Notes: a model not told the origin generated them from the letters alone. Positions 19,470 to 29,873 are shown, counted from the stretch's first letter. The stretch is DNA of 46,274 bases from Atlanticothrix silvestris CENA357 (GCF_016056295.1 NZ_JAECZB010000024.1:1-46274), one strand, 5' to 3'. Translations and numbers: made by a program.

Positions 19470-19518
19470 GTGAGCAGTTAGGAGTTATAAAGTTAAAAAC
19501 TTATAATTCCTAACTCAC
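19470..19518 (+). repeat. Long hairpin in the rpoB-rpoC1 spacer
   Basis: Arms at 19470-19490 and 19501-19518 pair through GTGAG, TTAGGA and TTATAA with a 3-nt bulge and one mismatch, around a 10-nt loop. It begins four bases after the rpoB stop. A core similar to two other spacer hairpins in this window suggests a repeat family; it could act on mRNA stability. Confidence 0.7.
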
Positions 19519-19603
19519 AATTGAAAATTAAATACTTTTCCAAGCACGGGCGTAGAACCTCGTGCATTTACTTACTCATAACTTAGAACTTAGTACTAAA
19601 GAA

Positions 19604-21481
19604 ATGAGACCAGCCCAAACTAATCAGTTTGATTACGTCAAAATCGGCTTAGCATCGCCAGAACGCATTCGGCAGTGGGGTGAACGAACTCTGCCTAACG
19701 GCCAGTTAGTAGGCGAAGTTACTAAACCAGAGACAATTAATTACCGAACTCTCAAGCCGGAAATGGATGGCTTGTTTTGTGAACGTATCTTTGGCCCTGC
19801 AAAAGATTGGGAATGCCATTGCGGAAAGTATAAAAGAGTACGTCACCGTGGTATTGTATGCGAGCGCTGCGGTGTAGAAGTTACCGAGTCGCGGGTACGT
19901 CGTCACCGCATGGGATATATTAAACTTGCTGCTCCAGTAGCCCATGTTTGGTATCTCAAAGGCATCCCTAGCTATATTTCTATCTTGTTGGATATGCCTT
20001 TGCGGGATGTAGAGCAAATAGTATATTTCAACTCTTATGTTGTTCTCAGTCCTGGGAATGCCGAAACTTTAACCTATAAACAGCTACTCAGTGAAGACCA
20101 GTGGTTGGAAATTGAAGACCAAATTTATAGTGAAGACTCTGAGTTGCAGGGCGTTGAGGTAGGTATAGGTGCTGAAGCGCTGCTGCGTTTGCTTGCTGAT
20201 ATTAACTTAGAGCAAGAAGCTGAAAGCCTGCGTGAAGAAATTGGTAACGCTAAAGGGCAAAAACGGGCCAAGTTAATTAAGCGTTTGCGGGTGATTGACA
20301 ACTTCATTGCCACAGGTTCTAAACCTGAATGGATGGTAATGGCAGTAATTCCTGTAATTCCCCCTGACCTGCGCCCGATGGTGCAGTTGGATGGTGGACG
20401 GTTTGCCACCAGTGACTTGAATGATTTATATCGGCGAGTAATTAACCGGAACAATCGTTTAGCACGCCTGCAAGAAATTTTGGCACCAGAGATTATCGTG
20501 CGGAACGAAAAGCGGATGCTACAAGAAGCAGTAGATGCTTTGATTGACAACGGTCGCCGGGGACGCACGGTAGTAGGGGCAAATAACCGACCCCTAAAGT
20601 CTTTGTCTGACATTATTGAGGGTAAGCAAGGTCGTTTCCGGCAAAACTTGTTAGGTAAACGAGTTGACTATTCTGGACGTTCTGTAATTGTGGTTGGGCC
20701 CAAGCTGAAAATTCACCAGTGCGGTTTGCCTAGAGAAATGGCAATTGAGCTATTTCAACCATTTGTGATTAACCGCCTGATTCGCAGTGGGATGGTCAAT
20801 AACATCAAAGCGGCGAAAAAGCTAATATCTCGTAATGATCCCAGCGTATGGGATGTGCTAGAAGAGGTGATTGAAGGACACCCAGTGATGCTCAACCGAG
20901 CACCAACACTCCACCGCTTAGGTATTCAAGCTTTTGAACCGATTTTGGTGGAAGGTAGAGCAATTCAACTGCATCCTTTGGTTTGTCCCGCGTTTAACGC
21001 TGACTTTGACGGCGACCAAATGGCGGTACACGTTCCTTTGTCTCTGGAAAGTCAGGCAGAAGCACGGTTGTTGATGCTGGCTTCTAATAATATTCTCTCA
21101 CCAGCTACAGGTAGACCCATTATCACACCTAGCCAAGACATGGTATTGGGGGCATATTATTTAACAGCAGAAAACCCTGGTGCGACAAAAGGTGCAGGTA
21201 ATTACTTTGCTTCCTTGGATGACGTAATAATGGCTTTCCAGCAAGAGCAAATTGATTTACATGCCTACATCTATGTGCGCTTTGATGGTGAGGTTGAATC
21301 AGACCAACCAGATAAGGAGCCTCTGGAAGTCACAGAAAATAGTGATGGTACCCGGACACTGCTGTATAAATTCCGCCGAGTTAGAGAAGACGCTAAGGGA
21401 AATTTAATTTCTCAGTATGTACGCACAACGCCTGGTCGTGTTATTTACAACAAAGCAATTCAGGAAGCATTAGCAGTTTAG
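19604..21481 (+). CDS. rpoC1: RNA polymerase beta' subunit, N-terminal part (gamma)
   Basis: The N-terminal half of beta', a separate protein in cyanobacteria and plastids. I choose the ATG at 19604 ([20 protein letters not shown]), giving 625 residues as I recall for this family in Nostoc-type organisms. A GTG at 19562 would add 14 unconserved residues. The zinc site [20 protein letters not shown] is at about 70-90. The catalytic loop [12 protein letters not shown] near residue 478 holds the three Mg-binding aspartates. It sits between rpoB and rpoC2 with short spacers containing hairpin and heptamer repeats. The first codons share 24 bases with a spacer at 44715 (see findings). Confidence 0.98.
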   Translation: MRPAQTNQFDYVKIGLASPERIRQWGERTLPNGQLVGEVTKPETINYRTLKPEMDGLFCERIFGPAKDWECHCGKYKRVRHRGIVCERCGVEVTESRVRRHRMGYIKLAAPVAHVWYLKGIPSYISILLDMPLRDVEQIVYFNSYVVLSPGNAETLTYKQLLSEDQWLEIEDQIYSEDSELQGVEVGIGAEALLRLLADINLEQEAESLREEIGNAKGQKRAKLIKRLRVIDNFIATGSKPEWMVMAVIPVIPPDLRPMVQLDGGRFATSDLNDLYRRVINRNNRLARLQEILAPEIIVRNEKRMLQEAVDALIDNGRRGRTVVGANNRPLKSLSDIIEGKQGRFRQNLLGKRVDYSGRSVIVVGPKLKIHQCGLPREMAIELFQPFVINRLIRSGMVNNIKAAKKLISRNDPSVWDVLEEVIEGHPVMLNRAPTLHRLGIQAFEPILVEGRAIQLHPLVCPAFNADFDGDQMAVHVPLSLESQAEARLLMLASNNILSPATGRPIITPSQDMVLGAYYLTAENPGATKGAGNYFASLDDVIMAFQQEQIDLHAYIYVRFDGEVESDQPDKEPLEVTENSDGTRTLLYKFRRVREDAKGNLISQYVRTTPGRVIYNKAIQEALAV

Positions 21482-21484
21482 GAG

Positions 21485-21590
21485 CTAGGGATTAGGGACT
21501 AGGGACTGGGGAAAAGTTTTCCTCATACCCGATGCCCAATCCCCAATCTTAATGACTAATGACCAATGACTAAGGATGAAGGACTAAATA
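21485..21590 (+). repeat. Heptamer short tandem repeats in the rpoC1-rpoC2 spacer
   Basis: Near-perfect 7-mers follow each other: units of the TAGGGAC type at about 21486-21510, then CCAATCC/CCAATCT and TAATGAC/CAATGAC units at about 21537-21575. Heptanucleotide short tandem repeats (STRR) are established features of Anabaena/Nostoc genomes. Here they fill almost the whole spacer inside an essential operon. Confidence 0.65.
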
Positions 21591-21591
21591 A

Positions 21592-24500
21592 ATGACTAAC
21601 GAAAACACGATTTTTCGCAATCGCGTAGTTGATAAAGGTCAACTGAGAAAATTAATTTCCTGGGCGTTTACGCACTATGGAACAGCGCGTACCGCAGTGA
21701 TGGCGGACAAACTCAAAGAGTTAGGATTTCGCTACGCGACCAAAGCAGGGGTTTCTATTAGTGTTGACGACTTGATGATCCCGCCTACTAAGCGAGCGCT
21801 TCTAGATGCAGCAGAAGAAGAAATTCGTGCTACTGAAACCCGTTACCAACGGGGAGAAATCACAGAAGTGGAACGCTTTCAAAAAGTGATTGACACCTGG
21901 AATGGTACTAGTGAAGCACTCAAAGATGAAGTCGTTGTCCACTTTAAAAAGACTGATCCTTTGAACTCAGTGTACATGATGGCATTCTCCGGAGCGCGGG
22001 GTAATATTTCCCAGGTGCGGCAATTGGTGGGAATGCGGGGATTGATGGCAGATCCCCAAGGGGAAATTATTGATTTACCCATTAAAACCAACTTCCGCGA
22101 AGGACTAACCGTGACGGAATATATTATTTCGTCTTATGGTGCGCGAAAAGGATTGGTAGATACCGCCTTGCGGACTGCTGACTCTGGTTATCTCACCCGT
22201 CGTTTGGTAGACGTATCCCAGGATGTGATTATTCGGGAATTTGACTGTGGTACCACCAGAGGAATTCCTGTGCGGCCAATGACAGAAGGTGCCAAAACCT
22301 TGATTCCTCTGGGTCAGCGCTTACTAGGAAGGGTCGTTGGTGAAGATGTAGTGCATCCCACTACAAAAGAAGTGATTGCACCACGTAATACCCCAATTTC
22401 TGATGACTTAGCAGCAGAAATTCAAAAGGCTGGGGTTAGTGAAGTTGTCGTGCGATCGCCTCTGACTTGTGAAGCTGCACGTTCTGTTTGTCAACACTGC
22501 TACGGCTGGAGTTTGGCCCACGCTAAGATGGTGGACTTGGGTGAAGCAGTAGGGATTATTGCTGCCCAAAGTATTGGTGAACCTGGGACTCAGCTAACCA
22601 TGCGGACATTCCACACAGGTGGTGTATTTACAGGGGAAGTCGCGCAACAAGTACGTTCCAAAACAGAAGGTACTATCCGTCTACCCCGTAAACTGCGGAC
22701 TCGAACATATCGCACCCGCCACGGTGAAGATGCCTTGTATGTTGAGGTTAACGGGATCATCAATTTAGAGCCTAAAAAAGACGGTTCTGATACCCAACCT
22801 ACCCAGGAAATTCATGTAACTCAAGGTTCCACACTTTATGTAGTTGATGGACAGCAGGTAAAAATCGGTCAATTGCTGGCAGAAGTTGCCTTAGGTGGAC
22901 GCACAACTCGTGCTAACACAGAAAAAGCTGTAAAAGATGTAGCTTCTGACTTGGCAGGAGAAGTACAGTTTGCGGAAGTAGTTCCAGAACAAAAAACCGA
23001 TCGCCAAGGTAACACCACAACCACAGCAGCCAGAGGTGGCTTGATTTGGATTTTGTCTGGGGAAGTTTATAACTTGCCCCCAGGTGCAGAATTGGTAGTT
23101 AAAAATGGTGATGCGATCGCCTCAAATGGTGTCTTAGCAGAAACCAAATTGACTACTTTGCATGGTGGTGTAGTACGTTTGCCAGAAGCTACCCCAGGCA
23201 AGAGTACCAGGGAAATTGAGATTATCACTGCTTCTGTGGTTTTAGACCAAGCAAAAGTCACAGTTCAAAGTTCTCAAGGTCGCAATAGCTACTTGGTTAC
23301 TACTGGTAATAACCAAGTATTTAACCTCCGGGCTACCCCAGGTACTAAAGTCCAAAATGGTCAGGTTGTCGCTGAATTGATTGATGACCGCTATCGCACC
23401 ACCACTGGTGGATTTTTAAAATTTGCTGGTATTGAAGTCCAGAAAAAAGGCAAAGCCAAGCTGGGCTACGAAGTTGTACAAGGTGGAACTCTGTTATGGA
23501 TTCCCGAAGAAACCCATGAAGTCAATAAAGATATTTCCTTACTGTTGGTAGAAGACGGACAGTTTGTAGAAGCTGGGACTGAGGTAGTGAAAGATATCTT
23601 CTGTCAAACCAGTGGCGTGGTAGAAGTTACCCAGAAAAACGACATCCTGCGAGAAGTAGTTGTGAAGCCAGGGGAACTGCTGATGGTAGATGATCCAGAA
23701 GCAGTGATAGGACGAGATAACACTTTTGTCCAACCAGGTGAAGAATTACAAGGTAGTGTCGCTACCGAATTACGCTATATCCAGTATGTGGAGTCTCCAG
23801 AAGGGCCAGCCCTATTGAGCCGTCCAGTAGTAGAGTTTGCTGTACCTAATAATCCTGATGTGCCATCAACCACATCGATTAGTCAGCAAACAGGACGTTC
23901 GATTCAATTACGAGCAGTACAACGCTTGCCCTACAAAGATTCTGAACGCGTCAAGTCTGTTGAAGGGGTGGAGTTGCTGCGAACCCAGCTGGTGTTAGAA
24001 ATTGAGCAAGAAGGTGAACAAGACCATAATGCCTCTCCCCTAGCAGCCGATATTGAATTGATCCCAGATGGTGAGGGCGAAACGTTAGCGATCGCAGGAG
24101 CGTCAAATTCAGAAGTTGAGACTACAGCTGCTGCAACAGAGGAAACCCCTACATCGGAGTCTCTGCGCTTGCAATTGGTGATTTTGGAATCTTTAGTAAT
24201 TCGGCGGGACATTACTGCTGACGCTACCCAAGGTAGTACCCAAACAACCCTAAAAGTACAAGATGGGCAAACCATCGCTCCTGGTGCTGTGGTTGCAAGT
24301 ACCCAAATCTTGTGTAAAGAAGGAGGTATTGTACGGGGCGTTCAAAAAGGTAGCGAAACTGTACGTCGTTGTTTAGTGTTGCGCCACAGTGACATGATTA
24401 CAATGAATACTAGCGCCCAGCCCAAGGTGAAAAAGGGTGACTTGCTAGTAGAAGGTACAGAAATTACCCCTGGAGTTTTTGCTGAAGAATCTGGGCAAGT

Positions 24501-25734
24501 AGTAGAAGTCAAAGCTGCCGCAAATAATTCTACAACCCAAGAAACAGCCCTCAGTACGCAAAACTATTCTGTCACTATCCGGGTTGGTCGTCCCTACCGA
24601 GTCAGCCCTGGTGCTGTGTTACAGATAGAAGATGGCGATTTGGTACAACGGGGCGATAACTTGGTGTTGTTGGTGTTTGAACGTGCCAAAACCGGAGACA
24701 TTATCCAAGGTTTGCCCCGGATTGAGGAATTACTCGAAGCACGTAAACCAAAAGAGGCATGTATTCTCTGTCGGCGAGCCGGAGAAGTTAAGGTAGTTTA
24801 TGGTGATGGTGATGAAGCGATCGCCATTAAGGTTGTAGAATCCAATGGCGTAGTTACCGATTATCCTCTCGGCCCCGGACAAAATTTGATGGTTCCAGAT
24901 GGCGCACAAGTATCAGTGGGAGAACCATTGAGCGATGGCCCATCCAATCCCCATGAAATTTTGGAAATTTTCTTTAGCCTGGGTTCTGAAGATGGAGTTT
25001 ATGCTTGTGCTAGTCTTGCCTTGCAAAAAGTGCAAACATTTTTGGTGAACGAAGTGCAAATGGTTTATCAGTCTCAGGGAATTGATATTTCTGATAAGCA
25101 CATTGAAGTGATTGTTCGCCAGATGACCAACAAAGTCCGGATTGATGATGGTGGAGACACTACTATGCTTCCGGGTGAATTGGTAGAGTTGCGCCAAGTT
25201 GAGCAGGTGAACGAAGCTATGGCGATTACAGGTGGTGCTAGGGCACAGTACACCCCCGTCTTGTTGGGTATCACCAAAGCATCATTAAACACAGACAGTT
25301 TCATTTCTGCCGCATCCTTCCAAGAGACAACACGGGTACTAACCGAAGCAGCAATTGAAGGCAAATCTGACTGGCTGCGGGGGCTAAAGGAAAATGTGAT
25401 TATCGGAAGATTGATTCCGGCGGGTACTGGGTATAACACTTATGAAGAACCCGGTGCGATCGATGACTATACTGCTCTAGATAGTAGTAGCGTCTTAGAT
25501 GAAGTCGATGATCCCTTGGATATGGTGTTAGATGATCGCACAGCTCGTGCCTATAATTTAGATTCTCCTGGGCTTGCGGAAACTGGATTTGGCGGTCGGC
25601 GTACAGAAAGGTCAATTTTAGATGACGACGATGAACTGCTGATTGCTGACGAAGTTACCGACCTCATCGAAGAAGACGAAGAGGAAGAAGACGATTATGA
25701 AGAAGACGACGGAGACGATTACGAAGAAGAGTAA
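21592..25734 (+). CDS. rpoC2: RNA polymerase beta' subunit, C-terminal part
   Basis: The C-terminal part of beta', 1380 residues. Signatures are the second zinc site (Cys in [14 protein letters not shown] and the set [14 protein letters not shown] near residues 298-308) and the bridge/trigger region [20 protein letters not shown] near residue 322. A very long insertion of beta-sandwich repeats follows from about 350 to 1030, the cyanobacterial SI3. The end of the core reads [20 protein letters not shown] near residue 1220. The tail is extremely acidic ([14 protein letters not shown]). A Rho-independent terminator lies 35 bp after the stop, closing the operon. Confidence 0.99.
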   Translation: MTNENTIFRNRVVDKGQLRKLISWAFTHYGTARTAVMADKLKELGFRYATKAGVSISVDDLMIPPTKRALLDAAEEEIRATETRYQRGEITEVERFQKVIDTWNGTSEALKDEVVVHFKKTDPLNSVYMMAFSGARGNISQVRQLVGMRGLMADPQGEIIDLPIKTNFREGLTVTEYIISSYGARKGLVDTALRTADSGYLTRRLVDVSQDVIIREFDCGTTRGIPVRPMTEGAKTLIPLGQRLLGRVVGEDVVHPTTKEVIAPRNTPISDDLAAEIQKAGVSEVVVRSPLTCEAARSVCQHCYGWSLAHAKMVDLGEAVGIIAAQSIGEPGTQLTMRTFHTGGVFTGEVAQQVRSKTEGTIRLPRKLRTRTYRTRHGEDALYVEVNGIINLEPKKDGSDTQPTQEIHVTQGSTLYVVDGQQVKIGQLLAEVALGGRTTRANTEKAVKDVASDLAGEVQFAEVVPEQKTDRQGNTTTTAARGGLIWILSGEVYNLPPGAELVVKNGDAIASNGVLAETKLTTLHGGVVRLPEATPGKSTREIEIITASVVLDQAKVTVQSSQGRNSYLVTTGNNQVFNLRATPGTKVQNGQVVAELIDDRYRTTTGGFLKFAGIEVQKKGKAKLGYEVVQGGTLLWIPEETHEVNKDISLLLVEDGQFVEAGTEVVKDIFCQTSGVVEVTQKNDILREVVVKPGELLMVDDPEAVIGRDNTFVQPGEELQGSVATELRYIQYVESPEGPALLSRPVVEFAVPNNPDVPSTTSISQQTGRSIQLRAVQRLPYKDSERVKSVEGVELLRTQLVLEIEQEGEQDHNASPLAADIELIPDGEGETLAIAGASNSEVETTAAATEETPTSESLRLQLVILESLVIRRDITADATQGSTQTTLKVQDGQTIAPGAVVASTQILCKEGGIVRGVQKGSETVRRCLVLRHSDMITMNTSAQPKVKKGDLLVEGTEITPGVFAEESGQVVEVKAAANNSTTQETALSTQNYSVTIRVGRPYRVSPGAVLQIEDGDLVQRGDNLVLLVFERAKTGDIIQGLPRIEELLEARKPKEACILCRRAGEVKVVYGDGDEAIAIKVVESNGVVTDYPLGPGQNLMVPDGAQVSVGEPLSDGPSNPHEILEIFFSLGSEDGVYACASLALQKVQTFLVNEVQMVYQSQGIDISDKHIEVIVRQMTNKVRIDDGGDTTMLPGELVELRQVEQVNEAMAITGGARAQYTPVLLGITKASLNTDSFISAASFQETTRVLTEAAIEGKSDWLRGLKENVIIGRLIPAGTGYNTYEEPGAIDDYTALDSSSVLDEVDDPLDMVLDDRTARAYNLDSPGLAETGFGGRRTERSILDDDDELLIADEVTDLIEEDEEEEDDYEEDDGDDYEEE

Positions 25735-25768
25735 AGCCGAAAGGTAAAAATTAAAATGTAAGATGTAG

Positions 25769-25800
25769 AAGGCAAAAGAATAATTTCTTTTGCCTTTTTA
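25769..25800 (+). terminator. Rho-independent terminator of the rpoBC operon
   Basis: A perfect 12-bp stem, AAGGCAAAAGAA (25769-25780) with TTCTTTTGCCTT (25785-25796), around a 4-nt loop and followed by TTTA. Confidence 0.9.
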
Positions 25801-25825
25801 CTTGTTGTCACTACCTTTATACAAA

Positions 25826-26149
25826 ATGCCTCTTAAAATCGTTGATAACTTTGATAGTAGTTTTACTCTAGAATCGCAAGCTCAAGAAACTCTCTTTCAA
25901 TTATTAGCGGGAGAATCTTTTCTCAAGCAAATTTGTCAGCAGTTGCAGTGGGAAAAAGTTGAATTTACTGAACTACTTTTTCAGCCTGTTCCCTATAGCT
26001 TAACTACTCCCAAGGGAATGCCAGCAGAATTTGAAAAATTTCATGACTCGGATGAGTACGCCATCATCAACGTGCCACCAAATTTTATGTTCAGTGCTAA
26101 AATTTTCAAACCCAGTCGCCTTTGCACAATTTTTAGAAAAATTAGTTAA
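25826..26149 (+). CDS. Small unknown protein, likely frameshifted at the 3' end
   Basis: Not recognised as a named family. I choose the ATG at 25826 (MPLKIVDNFDSSFTLESQAQ, 107 residues); an upstream TTG would lie inside the rpoC2 terminator. The body is soluble, mixed alpha/beta, with LFQLLAGESFLKQICQQLQW and EYAIINVPPNFMFSAKIFKP. The frame ends SRLCTIFRKIS. The +1 frame from 26121 reads FAQFLEKLVNN and stops at 26154, which looks like a better continuation of the helix. A single extra C at 26119-26120 would account for it. Transcribed in the same direction as the rpo operon but after its terminator. Confidence 0.6.
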   Translation: MPLKIVDNFDSSFTLESQAQETLFQLLAGESFLKQICQQLQWEKVEFTELLFQPVPYSLTTPKGMPAEFEKFHDSDEYAIINVPPNFMFSAKIFKPSRLCTIFRKIS

Positions 26150-26213
26150 TAACTAAAAAAAACGTACTTTTTATCAATTGGCTAATTTCAAATAACAACT
26201 TTTGATTTGATGT

Positions 26214-26759
26214 ATGACCACCGAAACTAATATTCCTGCCTTAGCAACCTTAGAATACGTTGCTTACATTGATGATAGCGGTCAATTACCTGAAAAATTT
26301 CAAGGAAAAATAGGAGTATACGCCATATTTGACCAAAAAAAAGTTTTGCAATTTGTAGGATATTCCCGTGATGTTTATCTCAGTTTAAGACAGCATTTGG
26401 TACGCCAACCACAAAAATGTTATTGGGTAAAAGTTCAAACAATTGAGCGCCCCAGCCGCACGATTTTAGCAAATATTGAGAATGCTTGGATTGCTCAAAA
26501 TGGCAATGTTCCTTCAGGAAATGGGGAAAATCAAGAAACATGGACGCAACCAATAGATATTAAAAAAATAATGACACCTGAAGAACAGGCAAATTATCAA
26601 AAACCCACTAATGATGAATTAACACAAATCAAAATCATCAAAAATGTGGCACGGCGAGTAGAAACTGAAATTTTAGCATCATTAGAAGCGCGGGGTTTAC
26701 AAACACAAATTCGTTTTAATCCTAAATTAAAAGAAGAGGGATTACTGGATCTAAAGTGA
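26214..26759 (+). CDS. GIY-YIG nuclease family protein
   Basis: A 181-residue protein with an N-terminal GIY-YIG domain at about 30-100: GKIGVYAIFD is the first strand motif, QFVGYSRDVYLSLRQHL holds the YIG-equivalent strand and catalytic-helix region, and a Glu/Asn-containing helix IENAWIAQNG follows. The first Tyr (VY) is kept, while the second motif reads VGYS rather than YIG. The C-terminal part is charged and helical (ELTQIKIIKNVARRVETEIL) and of unknown role. Such single-domain proteins occur in cyanobacteria and plants; whether this one cuts DNA is not known. It stands alone. Confidence 0.8.
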   Translation: MTTETNIPALATLEYVAYIDDSGQLPEKFQGKIGVYAIFDQKKVLQFVGYSRDVYLSLRQHLVRQPQKCYWVKVQTIERPSRTILANIENAWIAQNGNVPSGNGENQETWTQPIDIKKIMTPEEQANYQKPTNDELTQIKIIKNVARRVETEILASLEARGLQTQIRFNPKLKEEGLLDLK

Positions 26760-26776
26760 AGTTATAGTGGGCTAAT

Positions 26777-26866
26777 ACCAATTCGTAATTCGTAATGACG
26801 CTCCTGCGTCGCTCTAAGCGTAGCTATGCCGCAGGCTTTACGCTGCGCTAACGTAATTCGTAATTA
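26777..26866. repeat. Interspersed repeat cluster upstream of kinase 1
   Basis: Direct copies of an ATTCGTAATTCGTAAT-type unit flank a GC-rich palindromic block. The block at 26812-26843 recurs at 45453-45484 in the same orientation with one mismatch in 32 bases. It is non-coding and of the type scattered in Nostoc spacers. Confidence 0.65.
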
Positions 26867-26943
26867 AGGTTTCATCTGGGTTTCCAGGTTTGAATCTGTT
26901 GGCGAATTTTAGAAATTGGACTAACTATTGCTGATCACCTCTT

Positions 26944-28437
26944 ATGACAACACAGCTACTAAATGATCGCTATCAAGTTATCCGCACACTGGGGGCTGGA
27001 GGATTCGGTGAAACCTTTCTAGCCGAAGATACTTATATGCCCTCCAAACGCCGTTGTGTAGTTAAACAATTAAGACCAATTCAAAACAATCCCCAAATTT
27101 ACCAGCTGGTACAAGAACGGTTTCAACGGGAAGCAGCAATTTTAGAAGATTTGGGGGGATTTATTGACCAAATTCCCGCGTTGTATGCTTACTTTACATC
27201 GGGTGGGCAATTTTACTTAGTTCAAGAGTGGGTTGAAGGCGATACCCTGACTACAAAACTCCAAAAACAGGGGTTATTTAGTGAAAGTGCAATTACAGAA
27301 TTATTGGTGGATTTGTTACCCGTCTTGGAGTACGTCCACTCTAAACATATTGTTCATCGTGATATTAAACCAGACAACATCATTGTCCGCGATCGCGATC
27401 GCAAATCAGTGTTAATTGATTTTGGTGCAGTGCGGGAATCTATGGGAACAGTAGTCAATTCCCAAGGAAATCCTACCAGTTCAATTGTAATTGGTACACC
27501 TGGATATATGCCGAGTGAACAAGCCGCAGGTAGACCAGTTTATTCTAGTGATTTGTATAGTTTAGGCGTTACAGCAATTTATCTGCTGACAGGAAAACAG
27601 CCACAACAATTAGAAACTGATCCGCAGACTGCTGAGATTATCTGGCGACAGTATGCAAGTCATGTCAGTCCCATGATATTAGGAATCATCGATAAAGCGA
27701 TCGCCTATCATCCACGCGATCGCTACCCTAGCGCTAGAGCCATGCTGGATGCTTTGCAGAGCATAACAAATCCCATTCCACCCACGCAACCGCACTACAT
27801 TCAGCAGCCCTTTACCCCCACACCTGTAGCATCCCCACCACCAATTATTTCAGTTAATTCCCCGCCTAGTGTGCCAAATCATCATCGCAATAATCTACTT
27901 CTTGGCGGTTTGATTGCAGGGGGGTTAATTGGTGCATCTGTAATTATTAGTCAAGTATTAACAAAATCTTCTCAACCTGTAGCAGATCCAAATATTACAC
28001 CTTCGATAACATTGCCAACTGTCACGCCTTCAGTAATGACAACTCCGTTGATTATCCCATCTTCAGTTCCATCACCAACTGTCCCGCCCCAAATCATAAA
28101 AACTCCCCAAAAAATTGTCCAGACTCCAATTTATACTAATAATTCAACACAATTAGATAATTATTTCTGGCTTTCTAAAAGGCGGGTCACAAATGCCGAT
28201 TTAGATGGTAAAGATGGTTTCACCTTAGATATCATGCGAAATTCCATTTTCGCTCGTCATGGTCGCCGTTTTGATACTCCTGGCTTACAAGATTACTTTA
28301 ATAATCAACCTTGGTATAGTCCTAAATATTCACCAAAAGAATTTCCTTCTAAGTTACTTTCAAAATTAGAACAGCAGAATGTAGACGATATTGCTAAATA
28401 TCAAAATACTTATAATCTGAGATATTTTAGAAAATAG
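26944..28437 (+). CDS. Serine/threonine protein kinase with C-terminal YARHG domain
   Basis: A Hanks-type kinase of 497 residues. The kinase domain spans about 10-275: glycine loop LGAGGFGETF, ATP Lys41 in VVKQL, catalytic Asp140 in HRDIKPDN, DFG at 159-161, and GTPGYMPSEQ as the activation-segment end. A Pro/Thr-rich linker leads to one membrane span at about 318-340 (LLLGGLIAGGLIGASVIISQ). The outer part carries a YARHG domain at about 400-485 (IMRNSIFARHGRRFD, then YFNNQPWYSP), thought to bind cell-wall or other extracellular ligands. It therefore looks like a membrane receptor kinase. A close paralogue lies at 30024. Confidence 0.93.
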   Translation: MTTQLLNDRYQVIRTLGAGGFGETFLAEDTYMPSKRRCVVKQLRPIQNNPQIYQLVQERFQREAAILEDLGGFIDQIPALYAYFTSGGQFYLVQEWVEGDTLTTKLQKQGLFSESAITELLVDLLPVLEYVHSKHIVHRDIKPDNIIVRDRDRKSVLIDFGAVRESMGTVVNSQGNPTSSIVIGTPGYMPSEQAAGRPVYSSDLYSLGVTAIYLLTGKQPQQLETDPQTAEIIWRQYASHVSPMILGIIDKAIAYHPRDRYPSARAMLDALQSITNPIPPTQPHYIQQPFTPTPVASPPPIISVNSPPSVPNHHRNNLLLGGLIAGGLIGASVIISQVLTKSSQPVADPNITPSITLPTVTPSVMTTPLIIPSSVPSPTVPPQIIKTPQKIVQTPIYTNNSTQLDNYFWLSKRRVTNADLDGKDGFTLDIMRNSIFARHGRRFDTPGLQDYFNNQPWYSPKYSPKEFPSKLLSKLEQQNVDDIAKYQNTYNLRYFRK

Positions 28438-28467
28438 ATGATGCACTTCTATAATTAAGGCAAAACT

Positions 28468-28569
28468 AGGACTTACGCACTATTTACAGAATAACGTAGA
28501 CACGCTAGTGGCTTGAGGCACAGAGGGCACTGAGGAATGAGAGTTTGAGAGATATTTTGCGTAAGTCCT
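28468..28569. mobile_element. Short MITE-like element, 102 bp
   Basis: Perfect 12-bp terminal inverted repeats: AGGACTTACGCA at 28468-28479 and its complement at 28558-28569. No open frame is inside and no clear target duplication is seen. The terminus matches a motif I associate with Nostoc interspersed elements. It sits between kinase 1 and the Uma2 gene. Confidence 0.6.
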
Positions 28570-28595
28570 GAAAACAAAATAATAATCAAAATGTT

Positions 28596-29207
28596 ATGAC
28601 ACAAGCTTTATCCAAAATAGTTACTTTTGATGAATTTATTGCTTGGTATCCCAAAAACTCTGGGATACGCTACGAACTACATAATGGGGAAATTGTGGAA
28701 ATGTCACAGCCTACAGGTAAACATGAAAAAATAAAAGGATTTTTGGTAAGAAAGTTATCTGTAGAGTTTGATCGATTAAATCTTCCCTACTTTATCCCCA
28801 ATCAAGCAATAGTAAAACCACCTCAAAGAGAATCAGGCTATTTCCCAGATGTATTGATTGTCAATGAGATGGCTTTAACCTCAGAACCTCTGTGGGAGAA
28901 GTCTTCTACCCTTACAAATGGTGCATCAATACCTTTAGTTGTGGAAGTTGTAAGTACAAATTGGCGAGATGATTATTATTTAAAACTTGCTGATTATGAG
29001 GAAATGGGTATTGCTGAATATTGGGTGGTTGATTATGCAGCTTTGGGGGCTAGAAAATTTATTGGGAATCCGAAACAGCCTACTTTTTCACTTTATCAAC
29101 TGATTGATGGAGAATATCAAGTTACTCTGTTTCGAGGTAGTGATAAAATTCAATTTCCAACATTACCTGAATTAAATTTGACCGTCGAGCAGCTATTTAT
29201 AGGATGA
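28596..29207 (+). CDS. Uma2 family endonuclease-like protein
   Basis: A 203-residue PD-(D/E)xK-type protein of the Uma2 (DUF820) family, strongly expanded in cyanobacteria. Visible are the opening FDEFIAWYP and YELHNGEIVEMSQPTG, the catalytic Asp in YFPDVLIVNE, the ExV-type motif in LVVEVVSTNWRDD, and Lys in YLKLADYEEMGIAEYWVVDY. The active-site residues appear intact. The biological role of these proteins is unsettled; nuclease activity is inferred from the fold. It lies between the two kinases, beside a MITE-like element, consistent with insertion. Confidence 0.9.
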   Translation: MTQALSKIVTFDEFIAWYPKNSGIRYELHNGEIVEMSQPTGKHEKIKGFLVRKLSVEFDRLNLPYFIPNQAIVKPPQRESGYFPDVLIVNEMALTSEPLWEKSSTLTNGASIPLVVEVVSTNWRDDYYLKLADYEEMGIAEYWVVDYAALGARKFIGNPKQPTFSLYQLIDGEYQVTLFRGSDKIQFPTLPELNLTVEQLFIG

Positions 29208-29369
29208 TAATGATAAAGAGCTTCAATGTTTTCTGTTCTCCAGTTCTTATCTCCCGAATAAATTTAATTTAGGTGAACTAATTATTTAAATTTCATTTAA
29301 ATATTTGAAAAAATGTAATATTTTATGTGAGAAGACTTATTAAGTACTACAAGAAATAGCGCCATATAC

Positions 29370-29393
29370 GGTATGATGAAACAAGTCTATACC
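29370..29393. promoter_or_regulatory. Inverted repeat upstream of the toxin-antitoxin pair
   Basis: GGTAT (29370-29374) and ATACC (29389-29393) form a short inverted repeat 22 bp before the antitoxin ATG. A TATGAT that could be a -10 box starts at 29372. Autoregulation by the antitoxin is common in such pairs; this site is only a candidate operator. Confidence 0.35.
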
Positions 29394-29415
29394 TCACTTG
29401 GTTCCCATTACATGT

Positions 29416-29616
29416 ATGAGTACCTTGCAAGATATTGAACGCGCTGTTAGCCAATTGTCTTCAGAGGAGCTTGCCGATTTTCGAGCTTGGTTTGCCGAGT
29501 TTGATGCAGAGATTTGGGATCGGCAGTTTGAGGAAGATGTAGCAGCCGGACGATTAGATGGGCTAGCTGAAAAAGCATTGAAACATTTACGGGAAGGGCG
29601 TTGTACTGATTTGTGA
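29416..29616 (+). CDS. Type II antitoxin, partner of the RelE/ParE toxin
   Basis: A small acidic protein. I choose the ATG at 29416 (MSTLQDIERAVSQLSSEELA, 66 residues) over a TTG at 29398. The sequence has an N-terminal helix pair, DFRAWFAEFDAEIWDRQFEE, then VAAGRLDGLAEKALKHLREG, a pattern I know from proteins encoded just before RelE/ParE toxins. The stop overlaps the toxin start by four bases (GTGA), showing translational coupling. It probably neutralises the toxin through its C-terminal helix. Confidence 0.8.
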   Translation: MSTLQDIERAVSQLSSEELADFRAWFAEFDAEIWDRQFEEDVAAGRLDGLAEKALKHLREGRCTDL

Positions 29617-29873
29617 GATACCGCGCTACTCCTGATTTTTGTTATCACTATCGACAATTACCAAGCGAGATTCAGAAACTTGCTGATCGGTGCTATGAAA
29701 TACTTAAGCAAGATTCCCGATATCCATCACTACACTTTAAGCAAGTAGGACAGTTTCGGTCAGTGCGAGTCGGGCTACATTATCGTGCATTAGCGGTAGA
29801 AGAAGAAGGTGAAATAGCATGGTTTTGGATTGGAACACACGCAGAATATGACCAATTATTACGAGGTGGTTAG
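29613..29873 (+). CDS. RelE/ParE superfamily toxin
   Basis: An 86-residue protein with the RelE/ParE fold: an N-terminal strand (RYRATPDFCYHYRQLP), two helices (IQKLADRCYEILKQD), then strands SLHFKQVGQFRSVRVGLHYR and EIAWFWIGTHAEYDQLL. The Arg residues in SVRVGLHYRAL and the His in GTHAEYD fall where catalytic or RNA-binding residues lie in mRNA interferases, so ribonuclease activity is more likely than gyrase poisoning, but this is inference. The start is GTG at 29613, inside the antitoxin stop. Confidence 0.85.
   Translation: MRYRATPDFCYHYRQLPSEIQKLADRCYEILKQDSRYPSLHFKQVGQFRSVRVGLHYRALAVEEEGEIAWFWIGTHAEYDQLLRGG

Noticed and set aside
19562-19603. GTG start for rpoC1 at 19562
   Set aside because: It adds 14 residues outside the conserved protein, which begins [15 protein letters not shown] at 19604.
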